This document shows positions 21,840-34,500 of a stretch of 64,000 bases of DNA, piece after piece. A program made the position numbers and the translations under genes. The stretch spans positions 19,189,299 to 19,253,298 of the forward strand of contig NC_068366.1 of assembly GCF_020536995.1 (NCBI RefSeq), written 5' to 3'. Position 1 is the stretch's first letter. Each line of letters opens with the position of its first letter. A model generated the notes under the pieces. The model was not told where the DNA came from and did not search any database. It worked only from the letters and a program-made list of their open reading frames with translations. The stretch is from Dreissena polymorpha. Its lineage: Eukaryota; Mollusca; Bivalvia; Myida; Dreissenidae.

Positions 21840-22840
21840 CACGGACATATGTTAAGATAGTTAATTATAATTTCTTTTGAATTAAATATATATTAAGTAA
21901 CTCCATTAATATTAATCTCAACGGCCATTAATGGACATCTTCAATTCAAGTGTGCCTGAATTAATTTGCGTACAAATCTTACGCTCTCAGTTTATTTTAT
22001 TAACGTTGGCGGTTATTTGAGACATTTGCCGCCAAATTTAAATAAAATTTACATTGTTGGAACATTATTTTTTTTACAAATAGTTAACATTTTATTGAAT
22101 ATGGTAAAACGGCGTCAACCGTTTTAAATTCATAAACTCGCAATTAATATGGTTATATTTCCACAAGTTTCTCTGTAATAATAAATAAATGGATATATGA
22201 AAAATTATTTAAATATAAACATGCAGTTCAAATAAACATACCGATTTTGTACATAAATCTACGACCATTACTATTTTAAAATGTTGGATAATATATTTAC
22301 TACCGAATGGGACGCATTTTTAATGTACGAAGGTTATAACACATGTCAAATATTACTATCGTTAAAAAAACTCTATGCATATGATGATACCTTTATTAAT
22401 CCGCATTGCACACATTTCCAAAATTAGAACATTCAATGAAGATTTCACATACGGTCTTCTAACATTTTGTTTAACGGACGGTTAAAACTCGTCATGTTAT
22501 CTCGAAAGCATACAATCATGTTAACGAATTCCTGTAAACACGGATATCACTTGACAGGCAGCAAACAATCTTTAAACGATCTAAACTTGATTTTTATAAT
22601 CCAGCTATTCAAATATTTACTTATGTGTTGACGCTTGATGTAATGCACCACACCGAGTACTTCATAGACGCTGTTATATGAGTTGTGTCATTTGATGAAA
22701 CAGATCATGTGTTCGCGCCAATATCACTTATCAATCCATTGTTCGAACATACTCGGTGAGTTCGTTCTCAGCGGTTTAGTGCTTAAACTAAACGAACACA
22801 TCATTTAAAGTAAAAGTTAAAAGTTATAGGTCTAATATCG
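21840..22840. repeat. Segmental-duplication block F, copy 2
   Basis: Collinear with 10741-12100 through the anchors given there. It ends with AAGTAAAAGTTAAAAGTTATAG, which is also close to 12022-12040. Confidence 0.7.
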
Positions 22841-23932
22841 ATCAGGTAAATATATGTACTCTATATTGTGTATTGTTTGTTTTACTTACTCAATACTCAT
22901 GGCAAAACAAGTAAACATTCAATACGCTTATACGAAAAAAGTGGTATATTACTTCTTGTAGATATAATAATACATTGGTAAATATTTATTTAAAAAAAAA
23001 AACACATTGAACATCGTAAACCTAACACTATTTTGTTCTTAAATACTTAAAATAACTTATTTTAACCACACGTTTGTTTTGAGTAATACACATCGTGTAT
23101 TTAAAACCATAAACTGTAAACTTATACTTTATTTACTTCAGACTGTTCATTAAATTGGCACGTGGGGGCTTGAGATAGACAATTTGAGTTTCATAAGAAA
23201 AAGGGAAAAAAATACGTATATTCCTGCTAGTTTTGGTTGTTTTCAAACTCATTGTTACTACTGTCGATTCTAGTGAAGTGTTTCTTTAATATCATTAAAA
23301 CTTTTTATAAAGAAAAATGAAACCTCGTGTTTGTTTTTAGAAGTTATCGTAAATGCCTATATTCGTTAGGTTGCTTCTTTCCACTCACCCGACCGTTCAT
23401 CGTTTTGTGTGCCGACCTTAAACTTTGTTTGGTGTTCCAGGTTGTGTTTGCCTTTTGCAAAACTCACGAAAATAACTATCAAGTTATCGATCTTTTTCTA
23501 CATATGATAACATTATCTAAATAAACTTTAAAATGTCTTAAATTAACTATAGAAAGTTATATAGAAATGTTGATTATTTCTGCATGTCATTACATATTCT
23601 AATTAAATTAGGAAAAACTGGACGAGAAAAAAAATAGTTGAGTCCACCTTCTTATCGTATTTGTTGGCAATCTTAGTGGACAAAAATAACATTTTGTTGG
23701 TACATCTACTCTCTCAAAAATGCTACGAAAGGTAGATTTATATATGCTAATAAATCGTCTGTTCATCTAGAGAGAAAATTCAATGGAACGGAGAAATCCG
23801 AAGTATGCAGATTATTACAATGGTCACAATTTTCCTATATCGATAAAGACGAAAAGTAATAAAAGTATCGCCTTTTCTGTTCTGAAAACCCTTGCTCTTA
23901 AGCCATCATTCACTAGGTAAATACAATTACAT
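22841..23932. other. Spacer with block D
   Basis: About 23370-23470 (CTCACCCGACC..GCCGACCTTAAACTTTG..CCAGGTTG) has relatives at 26895-27000 and 35925-36000. It is therefore a low-copy local repeat or another part of the duplication. Nothing coding is supported. Confidence 0.45.
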
Positions 23933-24162
23933 CCGCAACCGATCTCACTTAAGCTTTTCTATCGGTACTTGTATAGAAGTACTCGTAAGTTAAATCTGAT
24001 AATTCGAAAATAAATTTGAATGGGGCGTGTTTGCAAATGGTTGTCTAAATATTTATTTCGTAGTAATCGATCGGTCAATCCATTTATCACCTGCCATGGG
24101 CAATCATGAAACACTTTCAACAAACAAGCAGATAAAACATGGTTGATTTGGTCAACATTATA
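23933..24162. repeat. Segmental-duplication block A, copy 3
   Basis: Third copy of the block at 1550 and 13010. It is the start of a unit in which I find no copy of the gene. Confidence 0.78.
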
Positions 24163-25779
24163 TAAATACTGCTCATTATGGACTTTTCTCTTGAATCTCA
24201 ATAATTCGACTTGATCCGCTCTATACCTTTGTTGTCCTAATAAATGCCCTAGTTGTTTTAAACATGTTTAACAATTAATTGTACAAATCCGGAATTAATA
24301 TTAACTTTGTTTGGAAATAAAATGTATGCAAAAGATTTATTGGTCTTAGAAATATTCGTTATTGTACTTCTGCATATAGTACAGATTCAAATACACAGCA
24401 ATGTATTCACACAGATTTGTGAAAATAAAACTCACGGTGCATTCAAATCACGAATAATAGTGACATTATTGGTAAGTGAGCCTTATCGTTTCAAGATATT
24501 CACCAAATTGCATTAAGAAGAAATCGATATGGAATGTGGAGTTTTTAATTGACGTCTAAGTGTCATAAGTTTACACTTTGACCTTCAAAATACTCAGTAT
24601 ATGGCAGGCTAAGTGTTTATTATTACAAGTGATTACACATGTGATATTGGTAATGCAAGCTTGCAGGAATAGCGAATTTATCAAACATTTTCACGCACAT
24701 TGCTCACCAAAAATAAATAACTATACAAACTGTGACATGGAAAAAGAGACCTTTAGAATGCTGCCCGATTATAAATCTAATGTCGCCCACATTTTTTCCT
24801 TTGGCAAACATGTGACTTGCATATCTATAATCTGATGCCGCAACATGTTCAGTCCTTAGCAATATTTTCCAGCCTTAACATGAACAAATTCATAGCGCTC
24901 GCGCTTCAGGTTATATATCAAGACAACCTGTATCGAACAACACTTAAGTTAAATCAGACATTAAACACAAATGGTGGTTATATGAAAACGTCTGGACAAC
25001 TGGGTATGGATCAAATAATTAAAACAATTCTACGTTCTCGAACAACAATTGTCAAAAACTGAATACATAAAAAGTGTTATGTCCTTTCGTTTCATTGACA
25101 ATATCAAGGTACGCTTCAATTGGTCTGAATAATCACTTACTTAAGGTTTAATATTCCGAAGTCAACAAATTTAAGTTTCAACGCGTATCAAATTAGACTG
25201 GGGTCAACTAGAGGCTAAGTTTAAAAAGGAATTGGGATTTTTTTTTAACTTTTACCCGTACAATATACGTAATTTTGTGGTGACAAAACCCAGAAATTAG
25301 TGTGGCAATCCATCCTTTTCTTTCATAGACTCAGCAACAACTTAAACTTGACATTAAAATGTGCTTTTCAATATACTATTGCATCAGATAATCAAGTATT
25401 GTATTACAAAAAAAATAAATGTACACGATGTCTGCATTATGGTTCAATACTAAACATTCTTACTGTCAGATTTGTCTTCGATAAGAAAATGAAAGCTGTG
25501 ACATTTAAAAGGAAGGACCAGTAGTTGATCCATTCGGAAATTGTTACTCGCTGCCTTCCGTTGATTATCAATTGAAAAACCAACCTTACTCGGTAAGCAT
25601 ACACTAGCTTAAACACTGGGCGCTTCGTCAATATGTCCCTGTATGTATTTGTTAAAAGTAAGCAAATTATGCATATCGCTATTGTCTTACTTTCTGCTAA
25701 ACTTACCTCATTATAATGTCATTAAAGTGAAACTTCAGCTGTAGCAGTAAAAGAGAAACCTTATTGTGTGTTTTTCAGA
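24163..25779. other. Spacer, nothing coding
   Basis: Continues similarity to unit 2 for a short way: TTGATCCGCTCTATACCTTTG / TTAATCCGCTGTATACCTTTA. Also contains the fragment at 24520-24575 that matches 3190-3240. Frames at 24307, 24578, 24817 and 25300 have no recognisable domain. Confidence 0.45.
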
Positions 25780-26110
25780 GTTTATGAGGTTCTTCCGCGC
25801 CGGCAGAGGCTGCATTATGTAATGACCCGGAGTGTGTCCCAGCACTCCGACCTTATTAACCTACCAGATTCACGAGAGTTGGGACGATTGTCTTACTTAT
25901 ACGTGCAATATACAGCTATTTCTAGTTGTTACTGAACAATGTGTAAGTTTGGTTTGATCTTGTACTGTTGGGGGAGGGCGAAGTACCCGGAGGAAACCCC
26001 ACCGTTGCTGCATGGTGACCTGCAACCAAACTCACATGCTTCCATGAACGAGAATTGAACCGGACAGCCGAGAAACATTGGTACAAGACAAAGTCCTTTT
26101 GTATAGTCCA
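25780..26110 (-). mobile_element. SINE-like repeat, second family, copy 1
   Basis: Shares order and words with 39828-40138: GAGGCTG..TTATGTAATGACCCGGAGT, CTTATTAACCTACCAGA / CCCAATCAATTACTTTCTAGA, ATACAGCTATTT, GGGGAGGGCGAAGTACCCGG, and a tRNA-like end with GAATTGAACC (minus-strand GGTTCAATTC, B-box-like). It is degenerate. Confidence 0.6.
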
Positions 26111-26325
26111 TGACGCATTGACAAACAAGCTGGTACAGTTTCATAGCACTATATAATAATACACGAACACCATTAAGGATTGTTTGCATGTGCTTGGACA
26201 AAAATAACCATCGTGTCATCTTTACATTAAATCGTTGAATATAAATGACGCCGGTGTACAATAAACCGATTTAACAACTCTTCTTCAACGGCCAGATCTA
26301 TTAGAAGACGCTTGCACGAGTGCTT

Positions 26326-26570
26326 TTCGCTCAGACAAACAACACCGCCTTTTGTGTGCACACATTCATAATTTTCACATTAGTATACGATAAAAAATGT
26401 GTTTCGCTTTAATCTTTTATAGGGTGTTGACTTTTCCTAACGTAATATGTCCATGTATTTAGTGATTAAATTGTCGTCGATCTTAATTGAGGATTAAATT
26501 AAACGAACTAATATTAAAATAATTGAGATTTTGGAACACTTTGTAAAGAAACACGGATGTGCGAAACTTA
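26326..26570. repeat. Segmental-duplication block B, copy 3
   Basis: Shares CAAACAACACCGCCTTTTGTG, GGTGTTGACTTT, GTCGATCTTAATTGAGGATTAAA and AACACTTTGTAAAGAAACACGG with the copies at 2694 and 13455. Confidence 0.6.
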
Positions 26571-29344
26571 TCATTTTGTGCACATGCGATTTCGATTTAA
26601 GTAATGGCGATTTGACAACGAGAAAAATACATAAGATGCTTATAAATTTCGATAGTTCGTTTGAAAAAAAAACGCTCAAGATAAAAAGTCATATATCTAA
26701 CATACCGTTTTACGGCGTGCTAATTTAGAAACGCCTAGTGCGCGAAAATATCTATTGGCGGATTATCATGATTCTATTTGCAGACGATAAATACGAAAAC
26801 ATATTATTCTAACCACATATGTGCACTTACGGAAATTAATTATTGACATGTGGATACATTCAGAAAACAATCTACTCAGATCTTAAATTGTGTTTGTTGC
26901 CGAGAACCCGACCTCCGCTAATGTTTGTTGCCGACCCTTAATTTCTGTTGGTATACCAGGTTGAGTTTTCGATCATTCATTGCTACCTTTGATAATACTG
27001 GCAAAATAACCTTTTGAATATAAAGAAGGGTATACTCCAACGAGATTTGGATGAGTAGTAATTTTAACATACTTATTAATGTGGAGCATAATTTTTGCAT
27101 AGTAAAAAAAACGCTTTGCCAAAAACCAAATTTGGTCGATTTTTTACCCTATTTTTGAGATTTTAGTTGAGAAAAAATGAAATATTTCTTTTATCTCATT
27201 TATTGGACTTCGGAAAAGTTTAATCATAACACTATTATTCATTTGACGTAGTTGAATAAATATCGCATGTATACTAAGTAAATTGATGCATTCTTACTAA
27301 AATGCGCGAAGCTTATGCTGACCTTAGTTGGATCAGACAGTGTTGTAAGAGAAAGACGAGCCTCGATATCAAAGATTTGTAAATTCAGTAAATGAATGTC
27401 CCGACACGTGGCTTTAATCTTGAAGGAATTCATAATTGTGCAATTATGCGGTAACAATCCAATTACATGTTATCACCTGGGCTAAAAGAACAGTTACAAA
27501 CCTAACACTCAAACTAACGACGAATTCAATTTAAAGATATAATTCGCGTACAATTAATTCTAACAGGATTCGCGTTGATCTTTAAAAAACAAGGAACAAT
27601 AGAACAGAACAGAACCATGCAGCAGTCTTGAACGTGGGCAACAAAAACAGTAAAGAAAACAGTTTAAATTGAATGCCGCACATGTCAGATCTTGTGAGAA
27701 TCAGAAAAAACGTTTTGCAATATTCTAATATAAAGGTTAGTATACAACTCTTTGTCGATCTGATGTGTTTTCATTAAACAACTCCACCTTGGTTCAATTG
27801 ATACGCATCAGAATTACAATCTTTGTAAAATGACCGATACAAAAATTAAATTACTTAAAAACACTTTGCCAACGGACGCAAATTAGTAGACATTTACCAG
27901 TTTAAAAATCCAATTCAACCCATGATCTTCAACTGTCGAATAACAAGACATAAAAGTGGAAATGCATGTATTAGTAGACCGATGTTTGAGTCTCCGTCGG
28001 TACGTTATATTGTTTCTACGTTGGCCATTAAAACTAGTCATTTATTATTTCTCTTTTATAAACAAAATAAAAATCCATCTGTCCCTACAGGAGAAAAATC
28101 TTAATATAGCATGTAGTCCTTTATTTATGTTTAGAAACCAAATACCAAATAGAAGGACACAAAATACATGTCATACACATGGCAAGCAAATACTAGTACA
28201 TAAAAAACGCACACAATTTTTATTTAATTACTTGTGTACGGTAAAATCAAGTATTGGGGGCTTACACCGGTTTTAAGAAGCTCCAAACAGAATTATTCAC
28301 AAAACATTTACGTGCTTAACATTTTCAAATAAATGTGGCATGACAAAGATGAAACAATAACACGGACATTTACATACACGGTTTCATTATTGAGTTGTAA
28401 TGGCCAAAATTTTCTAGTATCGTACTAGTAGTATGACTCAAATTTGGTATAATTGACGACGTTTAGGACTATTTATGACACATGACTGAAATATAGGACA
28501 TGTGAGAAAAATATCAAACAATGAAAAGTACAAATTTTGAAACAATGACTTATACAATACTATGATAACATAAACACAATGGCATAAACACAAGACTCCA
28601 CCAAAACAGTACATAGAATTGTTAAACCAATACAACCAACACTACGAACAAACACATACATATTGATAAATTAATAGTACTTTTCTTGTTACATGTGTCT
28701 CCTACAGTGCTAATTAAAAATAGTTCTGAAATGCAGTAACATTTCAGAAATATAAAAGCTTACTAACTAAACATTTGAACTCACTGTCTCTTGCAATTTA
28801 ACTATTATGAATAATAAATTATAAATACCTTAAACATTGAGTTTAATTTCCAAAAATATGCTAAAACAAATTAAACAAACGTATTATTTTTCCCACAACC
28901 GATATATAAATGCAATTAAAAGTTCGGTCTATATAAATGCTTATTAATCGGGATACAGCTCTATTGATATCACACTTTCGGTATATTTGTGAATTCCTCT
29001 TTAGAAATGAACAGTGAAAAGACCACGGAAAGTTAAGAGCAGCGTTTTGCCAATCAAAGAATGCAATAGAAATCAGATATCGCATTTATATAAATCAATC
29101 AAGTTTGTTATCGAGCTTCTATTCGGGACAAGATTTGCTCGCACGTGTGATTTAAAAAGAACGAAGCGACTTATAATAGTTAGCTTTAAGCAATCGTCTA
29201 TTGATAAGAATTGGCGAGTAAATAAATATGTGAAAATAAAAGCTACCTTTTCAACTATCGTCGTTAGTTCAAATGACGATGTAACATCCAAGAAAAAATT
29301 CAAAAAATGCAATAATTAGTAATATTTAACATATACGACTTTAA
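26571..29344. other. Spacer; where a third gene copy would be expected
   Basis: By the order A, B, gene in the other units, a third paralog should lie near here. I find no frame resembling DNWQPTVLR, NDHDPDKLN or FRFLAMTPDEA. About 29065-29180 resembles 4305-4410 of the first unit. Otherwise nothing is recognised. Confidence 0.45.
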
Positions 29345-29835
29345 AGGGATCTTTTCACGGTTTGGTAAATTGACAAAATTGAAAAAAGTTGTTTCAGATT
29401 CGCAAATTTTCGTTTTAGTTATGATATTTGTGAGGAAACAGTATTACTGAACATTTACAATAGTCCAATATAGCCATTATATGTATCTTTTGACGATTTG
29501 AAAACCTAAAAATTATAAAGCGTTGCAACGCGAAACGATTGAATAATTTGGAGAGTTCTGTTGTTGTTTAAATTTACGAAACTACGAAGATTGCTTATAA
29601 AACGTATAAAATACTTATACTGTGTGTACCCGGAGGAATAGCCGAGAAGGCTAAAGCGTTTTTACCTCAGACTAACTCCAGGACTCCGAGGGTCACTGGT
29701 TCGAGCCCTGGCACCGGCTTCTGGATTCTTGATTTTTTTACTGGAGCTTTTAAGATCCAATGTTTACATTTATCAATATTATAAAGCATTAAATGACAAA
29801 CTTCAAAATATGCCAAAATCTGTGAAAAGGCCACT
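29345..29835. mobile_element. TTAA-flanked element carrying a tRNA-like body, copy 1 (491 bp)
   Basis: It is flanked on both sides by TTAA (29341-29344, 29836-29839). The inverted ends are AGGGATCTTTTCACGG and CTGTGAAAAGGCCACT. The middle, about 29635-29720, is tRNA-like: AGCCGAGAAGGCTAAAGCG (A-box region), then a long variable-arm-like stretch, then GGTTCGAGCCC (B box), as in Ser/Leu-type tRNAs. The second copy at 45632 has the same arrangement. Confidence 0.85.
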
Positions 29836-29839
29836 TTAA

Positions 29840-30830
29840 TTCAAAACAATAGTGTAAATATTTCTGTTATTTAATAGTTATTATTAGCATTTATTTAAAA
29901 AAATGACACTTAAAGAAACGGACTTAGACGCGTAGCCACACAACAATATATTTTCCTTATAATAAGTGTTGACCTTTAGTGTATTCATATGAACGCACAC
30001 TGTATAATACTAACATACAGACCTTTATTGCAATAACAATTTATTAATGTGCATTGAATACATATTTGTGTAGGTTGGAACAAATAACTTAATAATCCAT
30101 GGGTATTTGAATATAAGAAAATATTAAACATGTAATTATGATTCTTTGGTATTACAATTGTATAGACTGTACTAGAATGTTGAAACAAAGAATCAATGGG
30201 TATTTGTATATACTGGGGAAATGAACTTCAAATTAAATGAGTATTATTATATGATTGAACTGTTAACTTAACATTCAACTTTTATTTGTGTATATAACAC
30301 CAATATAGTTAAGCTTACCTGGGTTTACATTTTATCCTGGTGCCTTTTGCTTTTGAACATGTTTGACGTCAAAAATTTAAATATAAAAATATTTGCAAAT
30401 GTGTGGAATTCTGAGGTGCATTTAATGACACCCTCAGCTGTCAACTGCATTGCATGAAAACATTTCATTTTTCTCTTTGTAAATATGTGACGATCAATAG
30501 CAAAGTGAATCAAATACAATTATATGCATGTACACCTGGGCACGATAAATACACCAAGTTATCCACGAATCACGAGATTCATATTACCTACAGAATTCTT
30601 GACGAAACATACGTTATAGACAAACATATGCAAAACCTTTGTTTAAAAATCGACAGAGATTTTAAGTTTATCTTATTTAATAGTATTCCCTTTTTTTATT
30701 CAGAGATCTTCTTTATTACATCGTGTACTAGATATTTCTATAATTTTACTTGCTTGCACATGGGATTGAACAGACCGAGAACGCTTCTTTTTTATGTTTA
30801 TGTCATTAAGGAACTGAGGGAAGACTTTCA
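29840..30830. other. Spacer, nothing recognised
   Basis: AT-rich non-coding DNA. The 126-codon frame 30454-30834 runs into the adjoining MITE and has no recognisable domain, so I do not call it a gene. Confidence 0.4.
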
Positions 30831-30834
30831 TTAA

Positions 30835-31058
30835 CCCATTTATGCCTAGTGGACTCTCCCATCCTTCTAAATTGGATCAATTTATTTCCAAAATTAGGGA
30901 TGTATAGTATATTTATTTCTATATTTAGAATATTTCTTTCATAAATTCCTTTAAGCAAACAGCGCAGACCCTGATGAGACACCGCATCATGTGGCGTCTC
31001 ATCTGGGTCTACGCTGTTTGCCAATGTCTTTTTTTTCTAGACGCTAGGCATAAATGGA
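30835..31058. repeat. TTAA-flanked MITE with GAGAC hairpin, copy 2
   Basis: TTAA stands on both sides (30831-30834, 31059-31062). The inverted ends are CCCATTTATGCCTAG and CTAGGCATAAATGG. It is collinear with 6045-6260 and has the same central hairpin GAGACACCGCATCATGTGGCGTCTC. Confidence 0.88.
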
Positions 31059-31402
31059 TTAAACGAATTCACAATTATACAATAAATTTCACGTCAAAAA
31101 TTGGTTTATTTAATCCATTCATTGCATATTGGATTTTACAAAATTGACACTCATAAAAAGTACTTTAAATCAATTTATTGCAAGCATTACTTCGGTCGAA
31201 TTATATTCTTTTCGAGAATAATCACGAAACATAGTTCATGGCTATGGGATGGATTTTAATAAAGTCTCAAAAGCCAGGCCTTCAATCCAAATTACCACTG
31301 AAGTAATAAAATGATAAAATATGACTGTACCAATTGCAACAGAGCGGTAAGCTTATACTTTCATTTGTAAATGTCAACTGATGCACACATCAGAGAGATT
31401 AC

Positions 31403-31435
31403 TCCATACAAATATAAATAAATAAATAAATAAAG

Positions 31436-31488
<53 letters not shown>

Positions 31489-31570
31489 CTAACAAATAAC
31501 TAACAAAATAACTAACTAAATAACTAACCAAATAACCAACTAACTAACTAAATAAATAAATAAATAAATA
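31403..31570. repeat. Low-complexity patch: AAAT, TA and AACTAAC/AAAT runs
   Basis: A (TA)n of about 45 bp at about 31438-31485 is bracketed by (AAAT)n and by degenerate AACTAACTAAATAAC words. Confidence 0.95.
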
Positions 31571-34500
31571 TGTCAAATACTTTCTCTATTTAAAAGTGGA
31601 ATCTTGACACTATTTAAACTACACAAGCAGCTTTTATATAGATATCCCAAAAGTTCGTTTTTCTATATTCAGATAATTACAATTTAAGTATGAACTTGTT
31701 CACTGATCGCCATGCATAATTCATGATAAAAATGCTTACCAATAAAGAAACATAACAGACTTAATTGTCATCGAAGAATATTGCACTCAAATTTAATTGG
31801 TTTTGTATAAACATGGAGACCCTCTATTAAAAATAAATTTGTATCTGAACAACTTATCAATTGTCAGGTACGCAACGAATTACTTTGGTTGAGACTTTTG
31901 AATAGCTGAAAGGAAAATTAAACGTTGATTATCGCAAACAGCTAGGGAGGTGCATTTAACTTATGAAAGCCACTGATATTATCGTTAGACTCGTGGTTTA
32001 TCTTGCGTGGGAAGGCGTAGAAATAATGTTGCATCCTAGCTTTTACGAAAAGTTAACATAATATGTTTTTATTGAACTATTTAATTCTTTTTTTTGTAGA
32101 GTTTCAGCTCTTAACAACACTGATGTCATATTTTTGGAAATAAAACAGAATGACAGTATGATCATAACTTGAAAGTCATAATGATCTTGTCATCAGCTCA
32201 TGCTCAAAGAAGTCTGAGAGTTTATTTCGGCTGTGAAAAAGAACAGAGTCGATGTGATATAGCGTTGCGTAGATAATCTTGCAGAAAATGTATGGTATGT
32301 TCTTCGTGTTAAAACAATCTACACACGAATTTTATATGACGTTGGTGATGACCTTGTGTTCACGTGTATGGCACCTTTTAAACTTACCATACAAATAACT
32401 AGATCCATAGTTAATAGACTGTGTAGTATATTATATAAATATTATGTTTTTTTTAACCAGGTCTATCATTATTCATATCTTAATTTCTAATTATTTTACA
32501 CATGAATGTATGTATAATAATATGAATTTGTTATCAAGATGAGCTGTAATATGCTTACGTGAATAAAACATTTGTTGTGTTCTTACATTTAACAAAAAAG
32601 ATAACATTCCTGTGGTTAGCGAATGATTATATTAAAAAGTGAAACAATAACTGGTCTTATCTTAATTGGCAACGCTAACGGGAGCGGTTCCGTAAGACAA
32701 TATTGAACACACTAGGTATACAAAAGGTCAAGTAAGGTGTTACAATATGGCGAATCTGTATGTTCAAATATAAAGCGGTAGTGTTACATTTTAAGGAATA
32801 AAACTACTTTGATATACTTTTAAGGAATTAAACTGGATAATGCCTGCTAGTATGTCTTTAAACTAAATCTGAAAGTACTAATAAATTCAACGAGCAAATT
32901 TCCTTAAACTTAACGAGTAAAATTCCTTAAATTTTCCTTCGCAAGTGAGTCGTATTAAAGTTAATGTAGCTGATAATTCAGTTAATGTATCTCTTAAATT
33001 AATGCACACATGTTTAAATGGAACAAGAATTGCAAGTTAAAAGCAAATAATTATGAAAAATCTCGTATAACCAGCGGACGAAATGCTTATCGTAGGTTTT
33101 GATGAAAAAAAAATGGAACAATTTATGAGCTCCCTCTATCCGATCCGCACCATATTTCCTTTGTAGGCCAGATGTTAATGTATAAACGTAAAACTGCAGC
33201 GTTCTGATAAATTCTTCCTTACATTCTGATAAATTCTTCCTAACATTCTTCGCACGCCCTCAAGTGATTTTTTAGACCCACCAATAATGGTCTCAAAACT
33301 GATACAATACCTATGAAGTGGTTTAACAAATTATTTTGTACATTGAGCTTTACAACGTATGCATTTAAGCCCATTTCCAACGTTGAACTTTTGTATACTT
33401 CGCAGTTTGTTTTTACGATTATGAAATTAAAGATTTTTTGTTTTTTTGTTGCTTCCTTTCTTTTCCTTCGAGTCACTCGGTCAGCCAGTACGTCGATTCA
33501 ACCATAGTGCAACATAAAACGCAAAACTAATATAATACACATGTTTTCGTTTGAACTGCCATTGCCGGCCCTATCTGATGTAACTGATCCACGATACACA
33601 AAGCATTTCCTGTATCTCTGACTCTCTAACTGGCTCCAAATTGGTTTGCGATTGATTTATACGAATGATATTGAGGACATTGAGACAGACTTAGCAACCG
33701 AGACATTTTATTAAGTGCTGTTGCAGTACTGGTTTGTAACCAAACGATTACATAACTGAACTGATCATATACATTTTCAGAGATATTTGAAGCACATGTT
33801 TATTAATATTACACATTCTTCTTATTATTTTCTGATTATCTAATTTTTAATGTTGTATCATTCTCATCATCATAAACAGAATAATTATGTGTTTATATTG
33901 GCACATACGTTGACACATAATTACTTTAATTATAAACTGAATTCATGATAGCTAGTATAGATATTGCAAAAACATACGTGACATAATATATATATATATA
34001 TATGACCAATAACAATAAATCACTTTGTGCACATTATGCATGTATTTATTCTTCTATTAGCAAACCTGTTTATTTACATTGCGCATTCATGCAAATGAAC
34101 TTCATAGAGGGTTGAGTTACAAAGAGCTGACATTCAAACAATTAGCTGTTATGTTAATGGATTTTTAAATAAGTACAATGACAATCCAAAATTGCCCAAA
34201 GTTATGATTATAGTTCATTGTTGGTAATACAAACAGATTTATCGTTTTTCAAACTGCCGTTTTGGCAAATACGATCAAACTGGGATATGCCGAGTAAAAT
34301 ATTCACAAATCTACAAATATGGAGATGTTTTAATAGAGACATAATTGATGTACCATCTGTTAAAGTATGTACCGGCATATGTGTTGCAACACAATTGCTT
34401 GTCTGATCAATATTTTACCGTATGTTGCTATGGCAAGGAAGAACTTCCGATAACTTCTTTTGCTATGACCAAAGTCGTGTTAAATGGAAATGAGGAAAAG

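Noticed and set aside
29635-29720. Genuine tRNA gene (Ser/Leu type)
   Set aside because: It lies inside a repeated TTAA element, recurs at the same place in the second copy, and its stems look degraded. It is tRNA-derived rather than a functional tRNA.
30454-30834. 126-codon frame as a gene
   Set aside because: It stops at the first base of the TTAA MITE flank and has AT-driven composition with no domain. Consistent with chance in AT-rich DNA.
32086-32400. Exon after the acceptor-like TTCTTTTTTTTGTAG
   Set aside because: The open frame after it is only about 23 codons in the best phase and unlike any protein I know.
26571-34000. Remnant of a third paralog
   Set aside because: I looked on the minus strand for the conserved islands and found none.
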